Source of the DNA: Opisthorchis felineus | Lineage: Eukaryota > Platyhelminthes > Trematoda > Opisthorchiida > Opisthorchiidae | NCBI GenBank assembly: GCA_004794785.1 | Contig: SJOL01005652.1 | Coordinates: 172,551-236,550, forward strand | Direction: 5' to 3' | DNA length: 64,000 nt | Part shown: positions 10,901 through 22,995 of the stretch, one piece after another | Layout of the letters: each line of letters starts with the position of its first letter | How positions within the stretch are numbered: the stretch's first letter is position 1 | Program-made: the position numbers and the translations under genes | The notes under the pieces: generated by a model | The model's input: only the letters and a program-made list of their open reading frames with translations | What the model was told of the DNA's origin: nothing | Database searches by the model: none

Positions 10901-12690
10901 GTTGCCTGTTAGAGGTGTTGGATGGGCTGGCGTAACTTCTGTGATAAGTGCGTCCACGTCCTAGAAACCGCTGAAGAGAAGCATGCACACAATGGTACGG
11001 TTATTCATCATATCTAAGCCCTGTGTGATTTGTCGCAACCACAATGAATAACGTATTGTTTTGAAACAACGACCATTAGCTCGCCGTCAACTGGCGCGCT
11101 TCACTGGCTTGGATAATTGTGATGTTTTTTTTGTTTGTTAGTGTAATTTGACTTGATTCATCCTACCAGAATAAGAGTGGCTTGATGGTGATTGAGTACA
11201 TCCTGGTCATATGAGCAGGATTCGTATTCGACCTGACTTATCTAACGGCTGCATTGGCAGGTGTCCATAAATGCACTCAGATCGATGGTTTTATTGTGGA
11301 TGCCGGCTACTATCACCGTAGCTAAGCAGCCAGGTATTAGATGGTATACGTACAAAAGATGCCTTGGACCTGAGCGACCAGGCTTCCGCCTTCTCACAGC
11401 ACCTATTTTGCGAAGCAGTTTGTCTCGCGTAATGCAAATAATTGAGGTCGATCCATTTGGGGGCCTTAATGGAAACGCCGTCTTTTTTTGGGGCAATCTA
11501 AGTTTATCGGGAATAGATCTTTGGATCGCTTTTTACTCGTCGAACGCGGTAATTCTGTTATGAAATCATAGGATTGGAATAACGCAGTATTTCGGCCAAG
11601 AGGCGCTTCTGTTTGAATAAGCAGAACGACCTTACGTTCGAGTCTGACTTGGATTGGCTTTTGGTTTCCGGACTTTGTGGAACCCAGGATTTCATCCTAA
11701 CATGGAAAACATCGACAAGGTTGACAAATTCGTCTGGACAGACAAACTTGCATAGGACAGTCCACAGGTGACTGACTACGTCTTTTTCAGCGAAATCCCG
11801 TTTTGAATCACATGCAAGTGCTTCCATAACATTCGCCTTTTCTTAGCACGCACTTGAACATTGTTGGCCCAACGTGGCGTTTCCTTCGTGTGGCTTGGAA
11901 CCCATATGGTATCGAATTCACGCTCCCCGTAATTTGATCTGACAGAATACTTTTTAGGCCAATAATCATCTTACTCCAGAGCTGCCTATTTGTACCGCTC
12001 AAAATATATATCAAAACACATTGTGTGCGTGAAAAGAAGGGACCGAACTGAAGTGGCGCTGACGCTGCGAGAGTCGCTTCAGTGGGTGTTTGGATTAAGC
12101 AGTTGGAATCGGAGAAGCAGCACGGGCAGCGTGTCGCGGCTAGACACTTATACAGACACCACGCTGAAAATGTTAGTGGCTCTGTCCGCCGGTTAGGGGA
12201 AGGAAGTGCGCATAAGCACGTTTGCTAACTACCTGGATAATCTCAGAAAATGGTGAGATCTGAAGAAAAAGTAGATATGAGGATACGCCGTTTTTAACGC
12301 ATCATTCCGTGACATTCAGAAAGCAAGATAGTTTTTTGCTTTGGCGAAACAAACTTTAGCCTGTTTTGCAGCCCGTCAGAGATGCGATGGCTAAGAAATA
12401 CAGGTACATGTTTAGTCTTAGCTAATTCAAGGGGCTAAAGCCAGCGTGTATTTAGAGCTATGACGGAATGTAAGTAATGTAATGATTAAGAAGTGAACTA
12501 CACAAGTGAAAGTCGCAAGCATTGGTCACAGCGGTTGCTTAGTAAATGGGGACTGAGGACTTCGACCCACTGGTTTTTGTATATAATAATGCACCCTGTC
12601 ACTCAGGACTTGAAAAGGTGTTTCTGCAAGAAACGTTTACGAGAGCTAGATTATTGCGGTTGATGACATACTCATCACCATGGACAGTAT
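7943..12690. other. intron 1 of the RNF19-like gene, first part, nothing recognised
   Basis: No repeat family or domain recognised in the 4.7 kb after the RING1 exon. A 100-codon plus-strand frame at 11261-11563 overlaps an 84-codon minus-strand frame. Neither has a recognisable domain, and they are left uncalled. Confidence 0.45.
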
Positions 12691-12715
12691 AACATCAGTG
12701 TTTAACACTGATGTT
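12691..12715. repeat. perfect 10 bp inverted repeat (hairpin)
   Basis: AACATCAGTG and its exact reverse complement CACTGATGTT are separated by TTTAA. This would form a 10-pair hairpin in DNA or RNA of either strand. No function is assigned. Confidence 0.8.
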
Positions 12716-12916
12716 TCGCTGTTGCCATACCCCCCTACCCGCGCTGAATCCAGTCGATGGTATATGGAGTACTTTCAGATCTCATGCCAAGTTCTCTATG
12801 AGTTTCGGGTACAAAGGAATGCTACGAGGTAGCTTAAAAGGCTAGGCCAGCAAATGCAAATTTCCGCTACACTCTCTCGGGAAGACTGTTTTATTTGCGA
12901 AATCTATGACTACGCC

Positions 12917-13110
12917 AGAAAAAAAAATCGTTCAGCTGTAGCACCCTTTCAGTGCCTAGCTGCCATGCCACCCGAGGGAAGCACGAGGGCTGGAATACTG
13001 CCAGGTTGCCCAAGCCTAGACAGGGGAAGTTGAGAGGCAGAGGTCGGGTTCGAACCACGGACCTTCCGGTCAGTAAATTCGTGCTCTAACCACTTGAGCC
13101 ATCTCGCCGG
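12917..13110 (-). mobile_element. tRNA-derived SINE, copy 2 (best preserved)
   Basis: Minus-strand reading starts CGGCGAGATGGCTCAAG, with an A-box-like TGGCTCAAGTGG, and has a B box GGTTCGAACCC (near 13048-13058). It continues through CTGTCTAGGCTTGGGCAACC and TGCTACAGCTGAACGA to an A-rich 3' end (TTTTTTT on the minus strand near 12918-12927). The element is full length relative to the other copies. Confidence 0.88.
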
Positions 13111-14126
13111 AACACCTATAGGATGGCTGACCGCTTCTCTATCACTTATGTAGAGGTTGAAATATGTTTGGTGTGTATGTATGCATGGTCTGGTACGTAT
13201 ATCACTAGTATGTTACGTGTGGCTTTTGCTCTGAACGAATTCTCGCGATCATTTGTTTCGCACCCATTGAAACACGGTTTCGCTTCGTCAACGCGAATGT
13301 GATGGGGAATGCCAGTGACAATGCCTCTTAAGCCATTGACTTTGATATCCTAATGGTACCACGTGATGTCTGACAACCATATCTCACATTTGGAAGGTAG
13401 TTGTTAATCTGCGGACTACCGTCGGCTGAAGCAAGATGAATAAAAATCCGGTGACCAGTATAAACGGGATATATTCAATCACCATCTAGCTAACTAAATA
13501 CATCACCTAGGTCAATGAAAAACTTCAGTTGACCGGAAGCTGACAGTCGGAGGTTCATAACAATGCATTTTTACAGCTTACGCCGCTTAACATTTATACC
13601 CTGCGTTGAAAAAAAAACACAAGACATAGACGTGATGAATTAGTGTGCCACTGTGTGCGCGATTCTGTCCAGCAGCTGCTAGGACGTGGACGTGTTTAGC
13701 GCACCATTTATACCAGTCCATTCAGTACCTCATGAACCGGCACTAGCGATCGGTCACCGACGGTCCTCTTCTTGAACTGATGTCACCGTCTTACTGGCAC
13801 TCGATGCGAATCAGTTACACGGTTGCACTACATCCTCACCGCATGCACGATGCATGCAGATGTGCAAGCCGATTCGACGATTTGGCAGCCTAAGGTTTAT
13901 CTTGGCGCGTGAGGTTTTTTGATAGTGACCGAACACCGACAAGTATTTCGGTCAACTGGTTAGTGTCTCTCTAGCCCACAATAAGGGAAACTCACCTGCG
14001 ATTGTACCAAGCTGTCGAAACAAATGTCTGAATCACAACCTGAGCCTTCTCATATCTCGCGTCCCTTCAAAAAGGCTAGTCTAGCCACGACCACAAAAGG
14101 TATAAACTTCCGTTTATCCATTTCAG
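13111..14126. other. end of intron 1, nothing recognised
   Basis: No coding domain or known repeat. The region ends in the polypyrimidine-rich acceptor TTTATCCATTTCAG at 14113-14126. Confidence 0.5.
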
Positions 14127-14528
14127 CTACGGTGTAATCGCCCATGGCTTCCAGCGCTGTCCACAGCTGTACTGTCAACGACCTGAATGTAATGGGCTAT
14201 CGTTCTGTTACAATTGTCAGCGGCCTTGGATAACAGATCCTGGTCGTCCAGGAAGCTCCGCGTTAACTGAATCGATGCATGTCTGTTACGCAAGAAGTAT
14301 GGACAAGAGCAATACCGGTGAAGAATGTGTTGCGCCTTTCTTTGACGTTAGGCGGATGCGCCGCCGTGACTCTATCCTAATGGACCCTCCGCTGAAATCT
14401 TCCCTGGGTCCCTTGGATACCGTGCTACCACGGCAGAACTCCTCTATAAGTGAACACGCAAATGACGTACAATCAACCGATTACCCAGAATTACGTTCGT
14501 GTGTAGACCATGCGCCTCTCGACGATAA
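14127..14528 (+). CDS. RNF19: RNF19-like RBR E3 ligase, IBR exon
   Basis: The acceptor is TCCATTTCAG and the first base completes the Gly codon split from the previous exon. The protein continues GYGVIAHGFQRCPQLYC, then CNGLSFCYNCQRPW, matching the RNF19 IBR signature (YAVIA...CPKL.C....FCYHC). The usual H-x4-C that closes the IBR is not directly after the last C-x2-C. MHVC about 15 residues on may supply it, implying an insertion in this loop. The rest is a Ser/Pro/Asp-rich linker with no domain. The donor AA|GTGAGT at 14529 leaves two bases, and the next exon (30796) supplies a G to make Lys. Without the splice the frame would stop at once in TGA, which supports the donor. Confidence 0.88.
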
Positions 14529-15975
14529 GTGAGTCCTGAACTAATCCGGCATGTTTTTTCCTCATTTATGCGTGTTTACATATCTTAACTGCTACTTCGT
14601 CTTCACTTTTTTGACGTTGGTTCTGTTTCTACTGAGCGTCTGTCCCACGACATTGGTCAATGCTCATTTTATGAGTATATTCACCTATAACCCGTGGTAT
14701 ATGTTTGCTCCTTTAACTAGTTGATTTCGTACTAGCAGCGTCGTGCGGTTGCAATCTTTAAGTTGTGTTAGGTGGATGAAACCGTTCCGTGTGTCATATG
14801 CAGGTAGAATACTTTGCAGTTCTACCATGGAGCCAACCCTCACATGTATCATTTGCATGTTGGCGGGTTCAGTGGAAGAAGTATCGAAGACTAGCAACTG
14901 AGTTCCCCCGTATTGCTTCTCCAGTGGTTGTGGACTACAGTTGTTTCCTAGGGAGAACACTCAAAACTGAAAAAGTCTCTTTTCGTGAAACCTCTTCCCC
15001 TCTTGGGAGATTTACATTTAGCTCTCTATTCGAAACATTTTTGAGCACATCTTTGGTGCATTGTAGCACGCTAAGCAGTGGGTATCAAAAATAAAACTTT
15101 GGTATTTCTTTCATCAATGTCTTCCTGAAAACAGTGGGCAATGCTCGCAATCGATTCGTGATCTCAAACACAGTACTCGATCGAACGAATCGAATGCTCT
15201 AATTTTTCGGCGTACCTTTTCGTTTGGTTTATTGTCAATTCCGGCACGGACTCCCGATTGCTTGCTGTTTTCGTCGAGTCACCAACACCCCCTTGCTCCG
15301 AGCATACATCGCAACATTGTCTTGCACATAAGGTTTGATCAGGCAATATTCTGAAAAACCCTTGAAGAAATTCATATTCCCTAGGCACATTTTCACCATG
15401 CCTCCAATGATCGGCTTCATCGATTTTTGGCATCCGAGCATTATTAGGCAGCTCTAACCCAGTTTTTCGTGTTTTGACGCGATGCACTTATTTTTCTCAT
15501 GATATGGGAAAACGTCGGCTTATAACATCTAATTCCCTACTGTATTGTGTTTTGACTGTAAGCTTTCCACCTTACGAACCAAAGGAGGCTCTTCAACCAA
15601 CGACTTCATCGCCACAACATCGTACCGGCGTCACCTTTAGTCAAATAATTAGGTGGCTCTTTTCGATTGCAAAATGCAGCTAACAGAATTTAACAAAAAG
15701 TGGGGAATTCTAGGAGGAGCTCTGAGTGGATGCTTTTGCCTGAAATAATTGATACAACTAGGTTTGTCTGCAACCCAAACGCGCGCTGATCATGTCTCCT
15801 GGATTGGCGGCGAAATGTCTGTAATCCAATTGCCAGGCTTGACCAACAAACCAACAGTCAGGAATCCTCAACCTAAACTTCGCCCGAAAGCTGCTGAGTC
15901 CTATTGAAACTATCCCGGCTCAAACTCTCGATGATTCCAGCAGAGCTATCAGAAGCTAGATTACGGTCTGCAAAA
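14529..15975. other. start of intron 2 (16.3 kb), nothing recognised
   Basis: Several frames of 70-107 codons overlap on both strands (for example 14789-15094 plus and 15164-15487 minus). None shows a domain, and the splice phases of the flanking RNF19-like exons need no extra exon here. Confidence 0.45.
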
Positions 15976-16680
15976 TTCTACTATTTCGTTGCCAAACCAT
16001 GGACTGACCGTCATTCCACCGAACACATGGTTAGGTGAAGAGGGCTCTGCGAGGCAAACGGTCCTCCGATATACGAAGTACGTGGCCAAACGGACGTAAG
16101 CTATGGTGTGTGACTAGCTGATCCCTCGAGGGAGAGTTACTCTTCTTGAAAACCAGCTAGCGTACCTAATGAATGCTGATCTGGTTTCCCCACCATACCT
16201 TTGCAATGCTTCAGAGACATCGATAGATAAACACAGGTCTTTGAAGTTTTTAACGCAATGGCTGTGTCTATGATACGTGAACCACAGCGGTGCAAACTAT
16301 ACCCGTGAAAACCAAACTCATATCACGTCGGCGCCACAAATGTCGGAGGTCGGTAAATCCTGCTGTGGATATCCCTATCCAGCAAATGATTTTATCCCTC
16401 CCTAACAGCAGCTGCCCACGCAGACGAATTTGCCTACCACACCGATCTGTTTATCTGCAAGCATAAGGTTTGAGTATGATCCCACCTGGTCTTGCAATTA
16501 TCCTGTGCACTTTGCAGTCATGGGCGACACATCGAACCGTGCGGCAGAATTATTTAGGCTATTTAAATTGTTTAACATTCCTGAAGGGTCTAATCCAGGA
16601 AGAGCAACATCGTTGGCGTACTCAATGTCCATGAGTTATCGGGTACAACTGAGCGTAAATACGGACCAAGGAGCTTGATA
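15976..16680 (-). pseudogene. LINE remnant, RT and C-terminal pieces, minus strand
   Basis: Minus-strand translation of 16490-16660 gives MDIEYANDVALPGLDPSG and NNLNSLNNSAARF, the RT motif C region of the same family as 3150-4728, with YADD changed to YAND. Around 16020-16110 the minus strand gives GHVLRISEDRLPRRALF, the C-terminal block. Material between them is decayed. YAND and multiple breaks make this a dead copy. Confidence 0.7.
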
Positions 16681-17499
16681 AGTTAAGAAGAACTGAAATT
16701 TCTGGGGGTGTTCGCATGTTATCCCGGTTGATTAGTGCAACAAGTTCTTGAAAACATTTTGTCAGTGAAGCTATCAAGGACCATAACGGTTGTCTGGAAT
16801 CCAGCACATAAGAACGCCTGAACTTTTGGACACACTGTTTCTAGCAACAGTACAGCTGGCCTCTTGCTACTTTTCGTCTGGCCGGCCGGTCTGTAGCACA
16901 GGTATGAACTGTGAATATTCATCCTCTTCAACCCCAGAGGTTGACCCAAGTCTGTCGAAACTCAACCACACCAGTCTGTCAGATGTACCAGATTTTCCGG
17001 TCTCGTCTTAGTTTTCTCTGGGAATTTCACCCTTAAGTGTACCATTCCGCGAAGAGTTACAGGTCGTCATAGTGTATCGAGAAGACCGATTTCCAGGTCA
17101 TCTCTTTATTGCGACTAGTCCAACAGGCAAGCGAGCTTAAATACGGGCGGAATTCCCGCCGAAGTAGCAATCAATGGTAACGCGTTCGTTGTGTTTCATT
17201 TCAGTTCGTTAAGTCCTGTATTCCGAATGTGTGTTGTGTGTCTCCATGTCTCTCTGTTGTCTGTTATCTGAACATATTTGTCCGGAAACGTTTGAGATTC
17301 AAGTGTTAGATGATGCTGACTGTTTGTAAACACAGACATTATGGTAATACTTCTAACACATTACTTACTAATTCCAGTAGAATGCTAGTCTACTCGAGAG
17401 ACGTTTTTCACAGAAAGTGGATGTTTCTCTATTGAGCCCTCGCTTCTTTTCGATTGACTTAAGACCACCAATGTATTATTTTCGAGTGTAGTTTAACAG
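16681..17499. other. no recognisable gene
   Basis: Intronic sequence with short frames on both strands and no recognised element. Confidence 0.45.
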
Positions 17500-18110
17500 G
17501 TGAGGTAAATGCACGAATCTGCAAGGCTCGGGTCGCCTTTGCTAATTTGAGACACCTATGGCATCAAAGCGGTATATCCCTGAATCTCAAGGGACGTGTG
17601 TATCAGGCTACAATGCGGGCTGTTTTGTTGTATGGTTGCGAGACTTGGCCTGTTTGAGCAGCGGAACCGAGACGTCTTCAGATGTTCGACAGTCGTTGTC
17701 TTAGAACCATAGCTCGTGTGGGTTGGTGTCGGAGAATACGTAACGAGGCAATTAGAAAGCGAGTTTTCAGTTGTGCAACGGGGACTTCCATTGAGGAATT
17801 TGTCCAGCACCAGAAACTGCGTTGGTTAGGCCATGTGTTGCGTATGCGGAAGTACCGTTTGCCGAGGAGAGTGCTGTTTTCCATGTCCTATTTAGAGTGG
17901 CGGAAGCAGAGAGGCGGCCAACCCTTGAGCTGGCAGAGGGGTATGAAAAAGATTACGAAACGTTTGGGTGTTGTCGGTGCTACTCACCTCTCAGGATGGG
18001 GACCGCGTGATCCCCACTGCGCCTGGTTGGAGACGCTGCAAGATATGGCGTTCGTGTTGTCAGTTTCTCTCCAGATTGCCTGAATGATTGTCTGGAGGTG
18101 TAGGCACCTT
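17500..18110 (+). pseudogene. LINE 3' end, second subfamily, copy 1
   Basis: Translation gives [36 protein letters not shown], an in-frame TGA at about 17656, then MFDSRCLRTIARVGWCRRIR, EFVQHQKLRWLGHVLRM, RGGQPLSWQRGMKK and GWGPRDPHCAWLETLQDMA. This is the region after the RT of an RTE/CR1-like LINE. The copy at 39555-40185 is closely similar over the whole stretch. The RT domain is missing here, as in a 5'-truncated insertion. Confidence 0.8.
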
Positions 18111-18224
18111 GGAATGATAGTAGTAAGCTAGCACTAAGTCTCTTCCTCGTCCACTTTTATTCTTTCCTCCATCACATATCAGCGACCTTCAAGCTGATCT
18201 CACATTGGCCTGAGATGCTCGAAT

Positions 18225-18460
18225 GCTCCACTCGTGTTTTATCTACCTCCACCGAGGTTCGACCATTTGCATTCTTATGCCGGGGAGGTCTCTGGATGTC
18301 GTATGCGTTTCACACCCGCATCTTGCAGTCAGTTACTCCATCTGACCTCCCCGCGTCCGTTGCTTTGTTCCCCAGGTTGCACAGGGTCGATGAAAACTTT
18401 GGACAACCAACTACCAGCATTGCTCTCCTTCGGCTCAGCTTGGCCTAATCCCCGAATCTC
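18225..18460 (+). pseudogene. small LINE fragment
   Basis: A frame reading GCRMRFTPASC, with flanking residues, resembles the GMRFTPSKCKVLLQDW segment that follows the RT motif C in the LINE at 3150-4728. It is short and degenerate. Confidence 0.4.
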
Positions 18461-19069
18461 CATCAATTTTTACTAGAGACCCATTTACAAACCCAGTCGG
18501 TGCTGATGAAGGGCTCAGCTGAAATTCACTTAAATCTCGCTTACACTAGCCTTCAGGTCGCTCCCCCCCCCTCCAAGGAAAACTTTAACCCCCGTTGCTC
18601 TGCTGGACAGATTGTTGAATCAAGGACTGCAGGTACCCTCCTGGAACAAAACCTCGGCATACTTCATTGCCTCCTGGGTGAGATTTTCAAGTCAAAAGTT
18701 TAACATAGGGTTCTTCAATCTAACCCCTGTCTTCGGTTTGGATAACCCTCTAGCCGCGCAAGATTGGGACAGCCGATGGTACTTTTCACTTTTCCAAATT
18801 CGCTCCCTTTCCTGACTGATGCGACCCACTGTTTTACTAATTCCGTCATTCCCGTGACCAGCGAAGTAAAAACTAGACATGTGCTTCTAAATCCATGAAA
18901 TCTCTTCAACGTGACATCCTTCGATGACCCCACTCTATGTTACATACGTCAACAGAAGTTCCTTCTTGCTAAATATTGACATACGCTGTCTCCGAAAAAC
19001 GCGAACAAAATTCCACTACCTTAATGCATCCCAACAATTTGAACCGGGCGCTTCCTCATGAATTACCCT
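18461..19069. other. no recognisable gene
   Basis: Short frames only. A run of C (18565-18574) is a simple low-complexity tract. Confidence 0.4.
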
Positions 19070-19260
19070 TCAGTCTGCCTTTGATCTAGTATGGAGTTGT
19101 GCTGTTTCAGAAGTGGGGGAATCGCGTTGAGTGCTCTGCTTGATTGGATTCTTGTGGACAATGGGCAATGTGAAGTCAGACTAACCTCGTTTGTTAGAAT
19201 CGACAACCAGTGACAAAAGACGCATATCCCCTAACGAACCGCTGCACTGCGACGTTCAAC
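19070..19260 (+). pseudogene. possible remnant of a different RT (jockey/CR1-like)
   Basis: Interrupted frames give LQSAFDLVWS and GIALSALLDWILVDNGQCEV, resembling the DFxKAFDxVW...LLxWIxxxLxxRxxxV stretch of jockey/CR1-type reverse transcriptases. It contains frame changes and stops, and the GVPQG and YADD motifs are not visible downstream. Confidence 0.35.
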
Positions 19261-20489
19261 CATGAATCTAATCGGGACCCCTCCAAACTTTTCCAGATGG
19301 CAAGTTACATGAATATCACGATTCAGCCTGCAACGCTGTAGTTGTAAGATGCAGTAAATCTTAGAGGGAGAATTTCACGCATCGCTCCCAGCACTGACAA
19401 TGGTGATCACTTTTACAGCTGTGTGCTGATCGCCGTCTGTTTATCGTGAGTACGGATTTCAGACAAATACTGATGCGTCGGTCACCTGGCGTCCTCCAAA
19501 GCACAACCAATCAAACACTCGGGTCGATCACAGCGATCACTTGTCGTCGGCGATCGCCTGTCCAAGACTGTCGTCCATGTGATAATTGTGCAGACTTACA
19601 CCACTGAATAGAAATCAATGGCCATAAGACTTACATCATGTACTCGTGTTACATGTCCTCCTCCGGTCGTTTCCATTACGCCTGCCAGGAAAATTTAATG
19701 TTGTGTAACTGAAAGACAACTGCCAAAGAAGTCTATCAAAAACAGCTTTAGGGACTCATCTCGGACAACCGAACGAAAAATGGCAAGAAATATACTACAC
19801 TGGACTCAGTCTTCGGACACGTGCTTTCGAAAAAACGAGTCTCAACTCAAGTTGGATCTCCCAGCGCTGTGCAGCGCCTCCGGATAGACAACACGAAGTA
19901 GTACAGGGAATTCTGTATTGGTGATTAGCCGACACCCTCCAGAATGATCAAGGGAAGTGATGGATGGAAAGGCGATAAAGTCGGGGAAGCACGGGACAGT
20001 TTGAAACATCCGAATTCTACTCAAACTTTGCGGCGCCGGGCTGAAAAGACTGCTGTTTGGTTAGGTCGTCACGGAGAATAATGGATCCAAGACTCACACG
20101 ACGTCTGGTCGTATGGTGCAATGGGCGGAGCACTGAAGAATAGCTTAGCTGGCCTCTCGTACCGGAATTGACGGTGAGAACACAAGTCTTTCAACTTCAA
20201 CCGAAGATGAACCTTCTGATTGTTTTTCGGTCTTCTGAAACGATGGTGATGGAGAATGACTCGATCCACCCAGCATCGCGCTGATGGTATCTCCTCGAAC
20301 GGTGAGGAAACGTCTGCAAGTCAGTTACCAAGCTTGCTGAACAGATCAACAGCCACCTGATCAACTACCAAAGACCTCATCACCTATGACTACTCATGCG
20401 AAACATTTGGAAGGCAGCAGAAGTGTCTGAAAAGTGACAGGTCGCCGCTATTGTTCTGAAATTTGGAGAAGGCACTAGAACTGGGTTTG
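19261..20489. other. no recognisable gene
   Basis: Possibly further decayed retroelement sequence given its neighbours, but no motif can be named. Confidence 0.35.
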
Positions 20490-20910
20490 CGAATCACCGG
20501 GTCACCAGTTTGGTAACCGTCGCTTCACTCAGTGCGTTTGAAGTATTGCGTAGATATCATGGAGACACCGGGTTAGTAATGTCGAAGTGCAACAAACGGT
20601 TTTCGGTAACAAAACGATTACTTGTTCAGTTGGTGCTGTGATAAAGCTGGATCAGTTGGCTCGGTCATTTTCTTCGTATGTCAAGTGGTCGACTGCATCA
20701 TTGTGCTATGTTCGCTGGAGCTTGGGGTGACTGGGAGGTTATACCCGATAGGCAGAGCATGACCTGGAGATTAAGCATAAAAAGCCTCACAACGGGCCAG
20801 CCGTGTCAGCTGATGCCATCTGTAAAGTTGGGATATCAGTAACCCACCAATCGGTGGCTAGATATCCTCACCTACATGACAAAGTCCCGTATTCAATGTG
20901 CTTTTTTATC
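20490..20910 (+). pseudogene. degraded LINE C-terminal remnant
   Basis: Broken frames give RHRVSNVEVQQTVFGN, LDQLARSFSSYVKWST and CYVRWSLG. These parallel EHRISNAEVRQMVLGR...LRWLGHVLRMP...RRALFS of the LINE at 3150-4728, in the same order and spacing. It is heavily mutated. Confidence 0.5.
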
Positions 20911-22411
20911 CATTCGCTTACTTTGTGAGCCTCAGTACATTCACTATCGGCGTCCAAATTCTACCACAACATAAAACTTTTGGAAATATTTCGAAATACT
21001 GGTAGCTCGGGTGCGCTAATTGGTTGTAGAGCAAGTGACCGTTACTCTCTTCAAGCTTAACAGTTTGCTTGTGAACGTTTTATCATCAATCTTGGGGACA
21101 TCAGTAGTCCGCACGGCGACTGATGATGATACGTTTGCAAGCAAATTACCAAGCTCGACGAACAGTTCAACAGCTACCTGACCCTCAACCAATGTAGTTC
21201 TACATGGTTCCTGTTTGGTAGACCGAGCTGAGCTGAACTGAGTCGTATTTGGGTGGTTGCCTTTCACCGTTACACCGACAAACTGCGCGGGCTAGAGGCC
21301 TATCAAGCTGTACTGGATTGTCCTCTGTTTGAGTAGATCTTAATGCAGAGACCGTAACTTTTTCTCTATGTGAAGTAAAGGTTCCGTATTGTGTGAATGT
21401 GTTGTATTTTTTAAAACTACTATAGAATGTGGATGACTGAATTCCCATATCATGTCCATCTCCATAGAATAACACAAGGCGATGCCCAAACCGACTCCAA
21501 TCCTACAAGAACTCTCTCGGAATTTATGATCAATAAACCTGCCCCCGTGGGAGGTACGTTTGGTTTCTCATTTGTCGCTTTCAGGAGGTGTAGTACTCCC
21601 TCGTTTGTTTTTTACTTCGCAGTGTCTGTCTACTGAAGCTTGGTGAGTTGTTTTGTAGTTGGTTTCCCGTAGCGTTGGTCGGTGGTCAGATCTGGAACAA
21701 TAATAATACAGCTGTTGTGCCAATGATGGACGTCAATGACTTCATGGAGGCTAATTTGACAGAAATCTGGCCCAAGCTGGACAATGTGCATTACAAAATG
21801 GCCTGAATCCCAACATCGCTCGGAAGACTTTAAAACTTGCGTTGAGCCACGGTTGAGCAAGCTGCCACTCGCATTGTCTGATAAAGCATGGTGTATGATT
21901 GCAGACATCTTGAAGGAACAAAAACCCACGAGCCCTAACCTCGCAACTATTGTAAGGACCAAGCGACCGACCACAGGATCATGCACTTCTACTGACTGGG
22001 ATACATCGACGACACATTTGTGTGAGTCACCTTACATAATTCCATTTGTTTCACTGTAGAAAGTGGGACAGCAGGATTGCGTTTCCTGATTGGATGATCT
22101 CCTGTAATCATGGTCACTTAAAAGCCACAGTCCACCACAAACCAACCCAATCAGATCCCCACTTAAACTTTGACTGGACTCGCTCGTTGAGTATGAAGAG
22201 GGCAGTAATTTGACCCGCCGAGATAAGGCGAGATTACTCATATCAAACCAACACTGAAAAATACTAGGTATCCGACAGGTTTAATCGAGCATAAGCTTCA
22301 CTGATCCTACCCAGATAAGGGTACACAAACCGAGGTGCGAACCAACTGGCATGATGTAGATCCCGCACAGGCCGTATATAGTTGAAAGAATTCGTTTTAT
22401 GGACGTGGCAC
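20911..22411. other. no recognisable gene
   Basis: Frames of up to 118 codons on both strands overlap around 21630-22060 without a recognisable domain. Confidence 0.4.
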
Positions 22412-22705
22412 ACTACTCATAAGGTTGCTGAAAACTCTTCGATAGCCCACGACCGGTTTCGTTCTTCTTGGGGTTCATCAGGTAGGCGCGGTCCCCGAGT
22501 TTCCGTCAACCTTATGTTCCCCCCGGACCCAAATTGCACGAAAAATTAGCGCAACACACTCATTTGCATAACAATTTGGTTTTGACGGGAGACTCACCTG
22601 GAACCCAGCTGAATGCTTCGTTTATGATGCTTTTAAGCAACTGAATGTGCTGCACCAGGCCGCCTCACGTATCAGTTGGTACGATATTCGAGATATCGCG
22701 ATACA
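22412..22705 (-). mobile_element. hammerhead-bearing short element, nearly full unit
   Basis: The minus strand reads from GATATCGTACC-like sequence near 22690 through the body to the hammerhead at 22445-22487, ending ACCTTATGAGTAG at 22412. It matches the unit at 60985-61395 and the fragments at 6081-6385 and 50199-50860. The hammerhead is at the downstream end only. Confidence 0.7.
22445..22487 (-). ncRNA. type I hammerhead ribozyme, stem II weakened
   Basis: Minus strand: GCCUAC-CUGAUGA, then ACCCCAAGAAGAAC, then GAAA-CCGGUC^GUGGGC. The core, the palindromic stem III ACCGGU, the GUC cleavage triplet and six stem I pairs (GCCUAC/GUGGGC, one G-U) are intact. Stem II is damaged: ACCC faces GAAC, where the better copies have GCCC/GGGC. 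Confidence 0.75.
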
Positions 22706-22794
22706 TGTGTGGACGTAAATTTTAAAATGTAACTTTTAAAAGTGTATTTAGCGTATCAGGTCGAGGGCGCATCTTTATTTGTAGTGTAGCAAGT

Positions 22795-22960
22795 CTATAT
22801 AATTTATCGCGATACCTTGAATATCGTACCAACTGAAACATGAGGCGGCCTGGTGCAGCACATTCCGTTGCCTAAACGCATCATAGAAGGATTCAGCCGG
22901 GTTCCAGGTGAGTCTCTCGTCGAAACCAAATTGGTATGTAAATGAGTTTATTCCACTAAT
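22795..22960 (+). repeat. body of the hammerhead-bearing element, inverted relative to 22412-22705
   Basis: Plus-strand copy from ATCGCGATACC through GTACCAACTGAAACATGAGG to GGTATGTAAATGAGTTTATT, lacking a hammerhead. It forms an inverted pair with the preceding unit and abuts the 5' inverted part of the second Penelope-like element. Confidence 0.65.
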
Positions 22961-22995
22961 TCGTTTTATGCTCTTCAGCTTTGACATCCGCACCA

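Noticed and set aside
11242..11563. 100-codon plus-strand and 84-codon minus-strand overlapping frames
   Set aside because: No domain, no splice support and no repeat copy. Open frames on both strands of one stretch are common by chance.
18503..18523. CTGATGA followed by GAAA, hammerhead-like spacing
   Set aside because: The intervening bases AGGGCTCAGCT form at most two pairs, and no stem I or stem III partner is visible.
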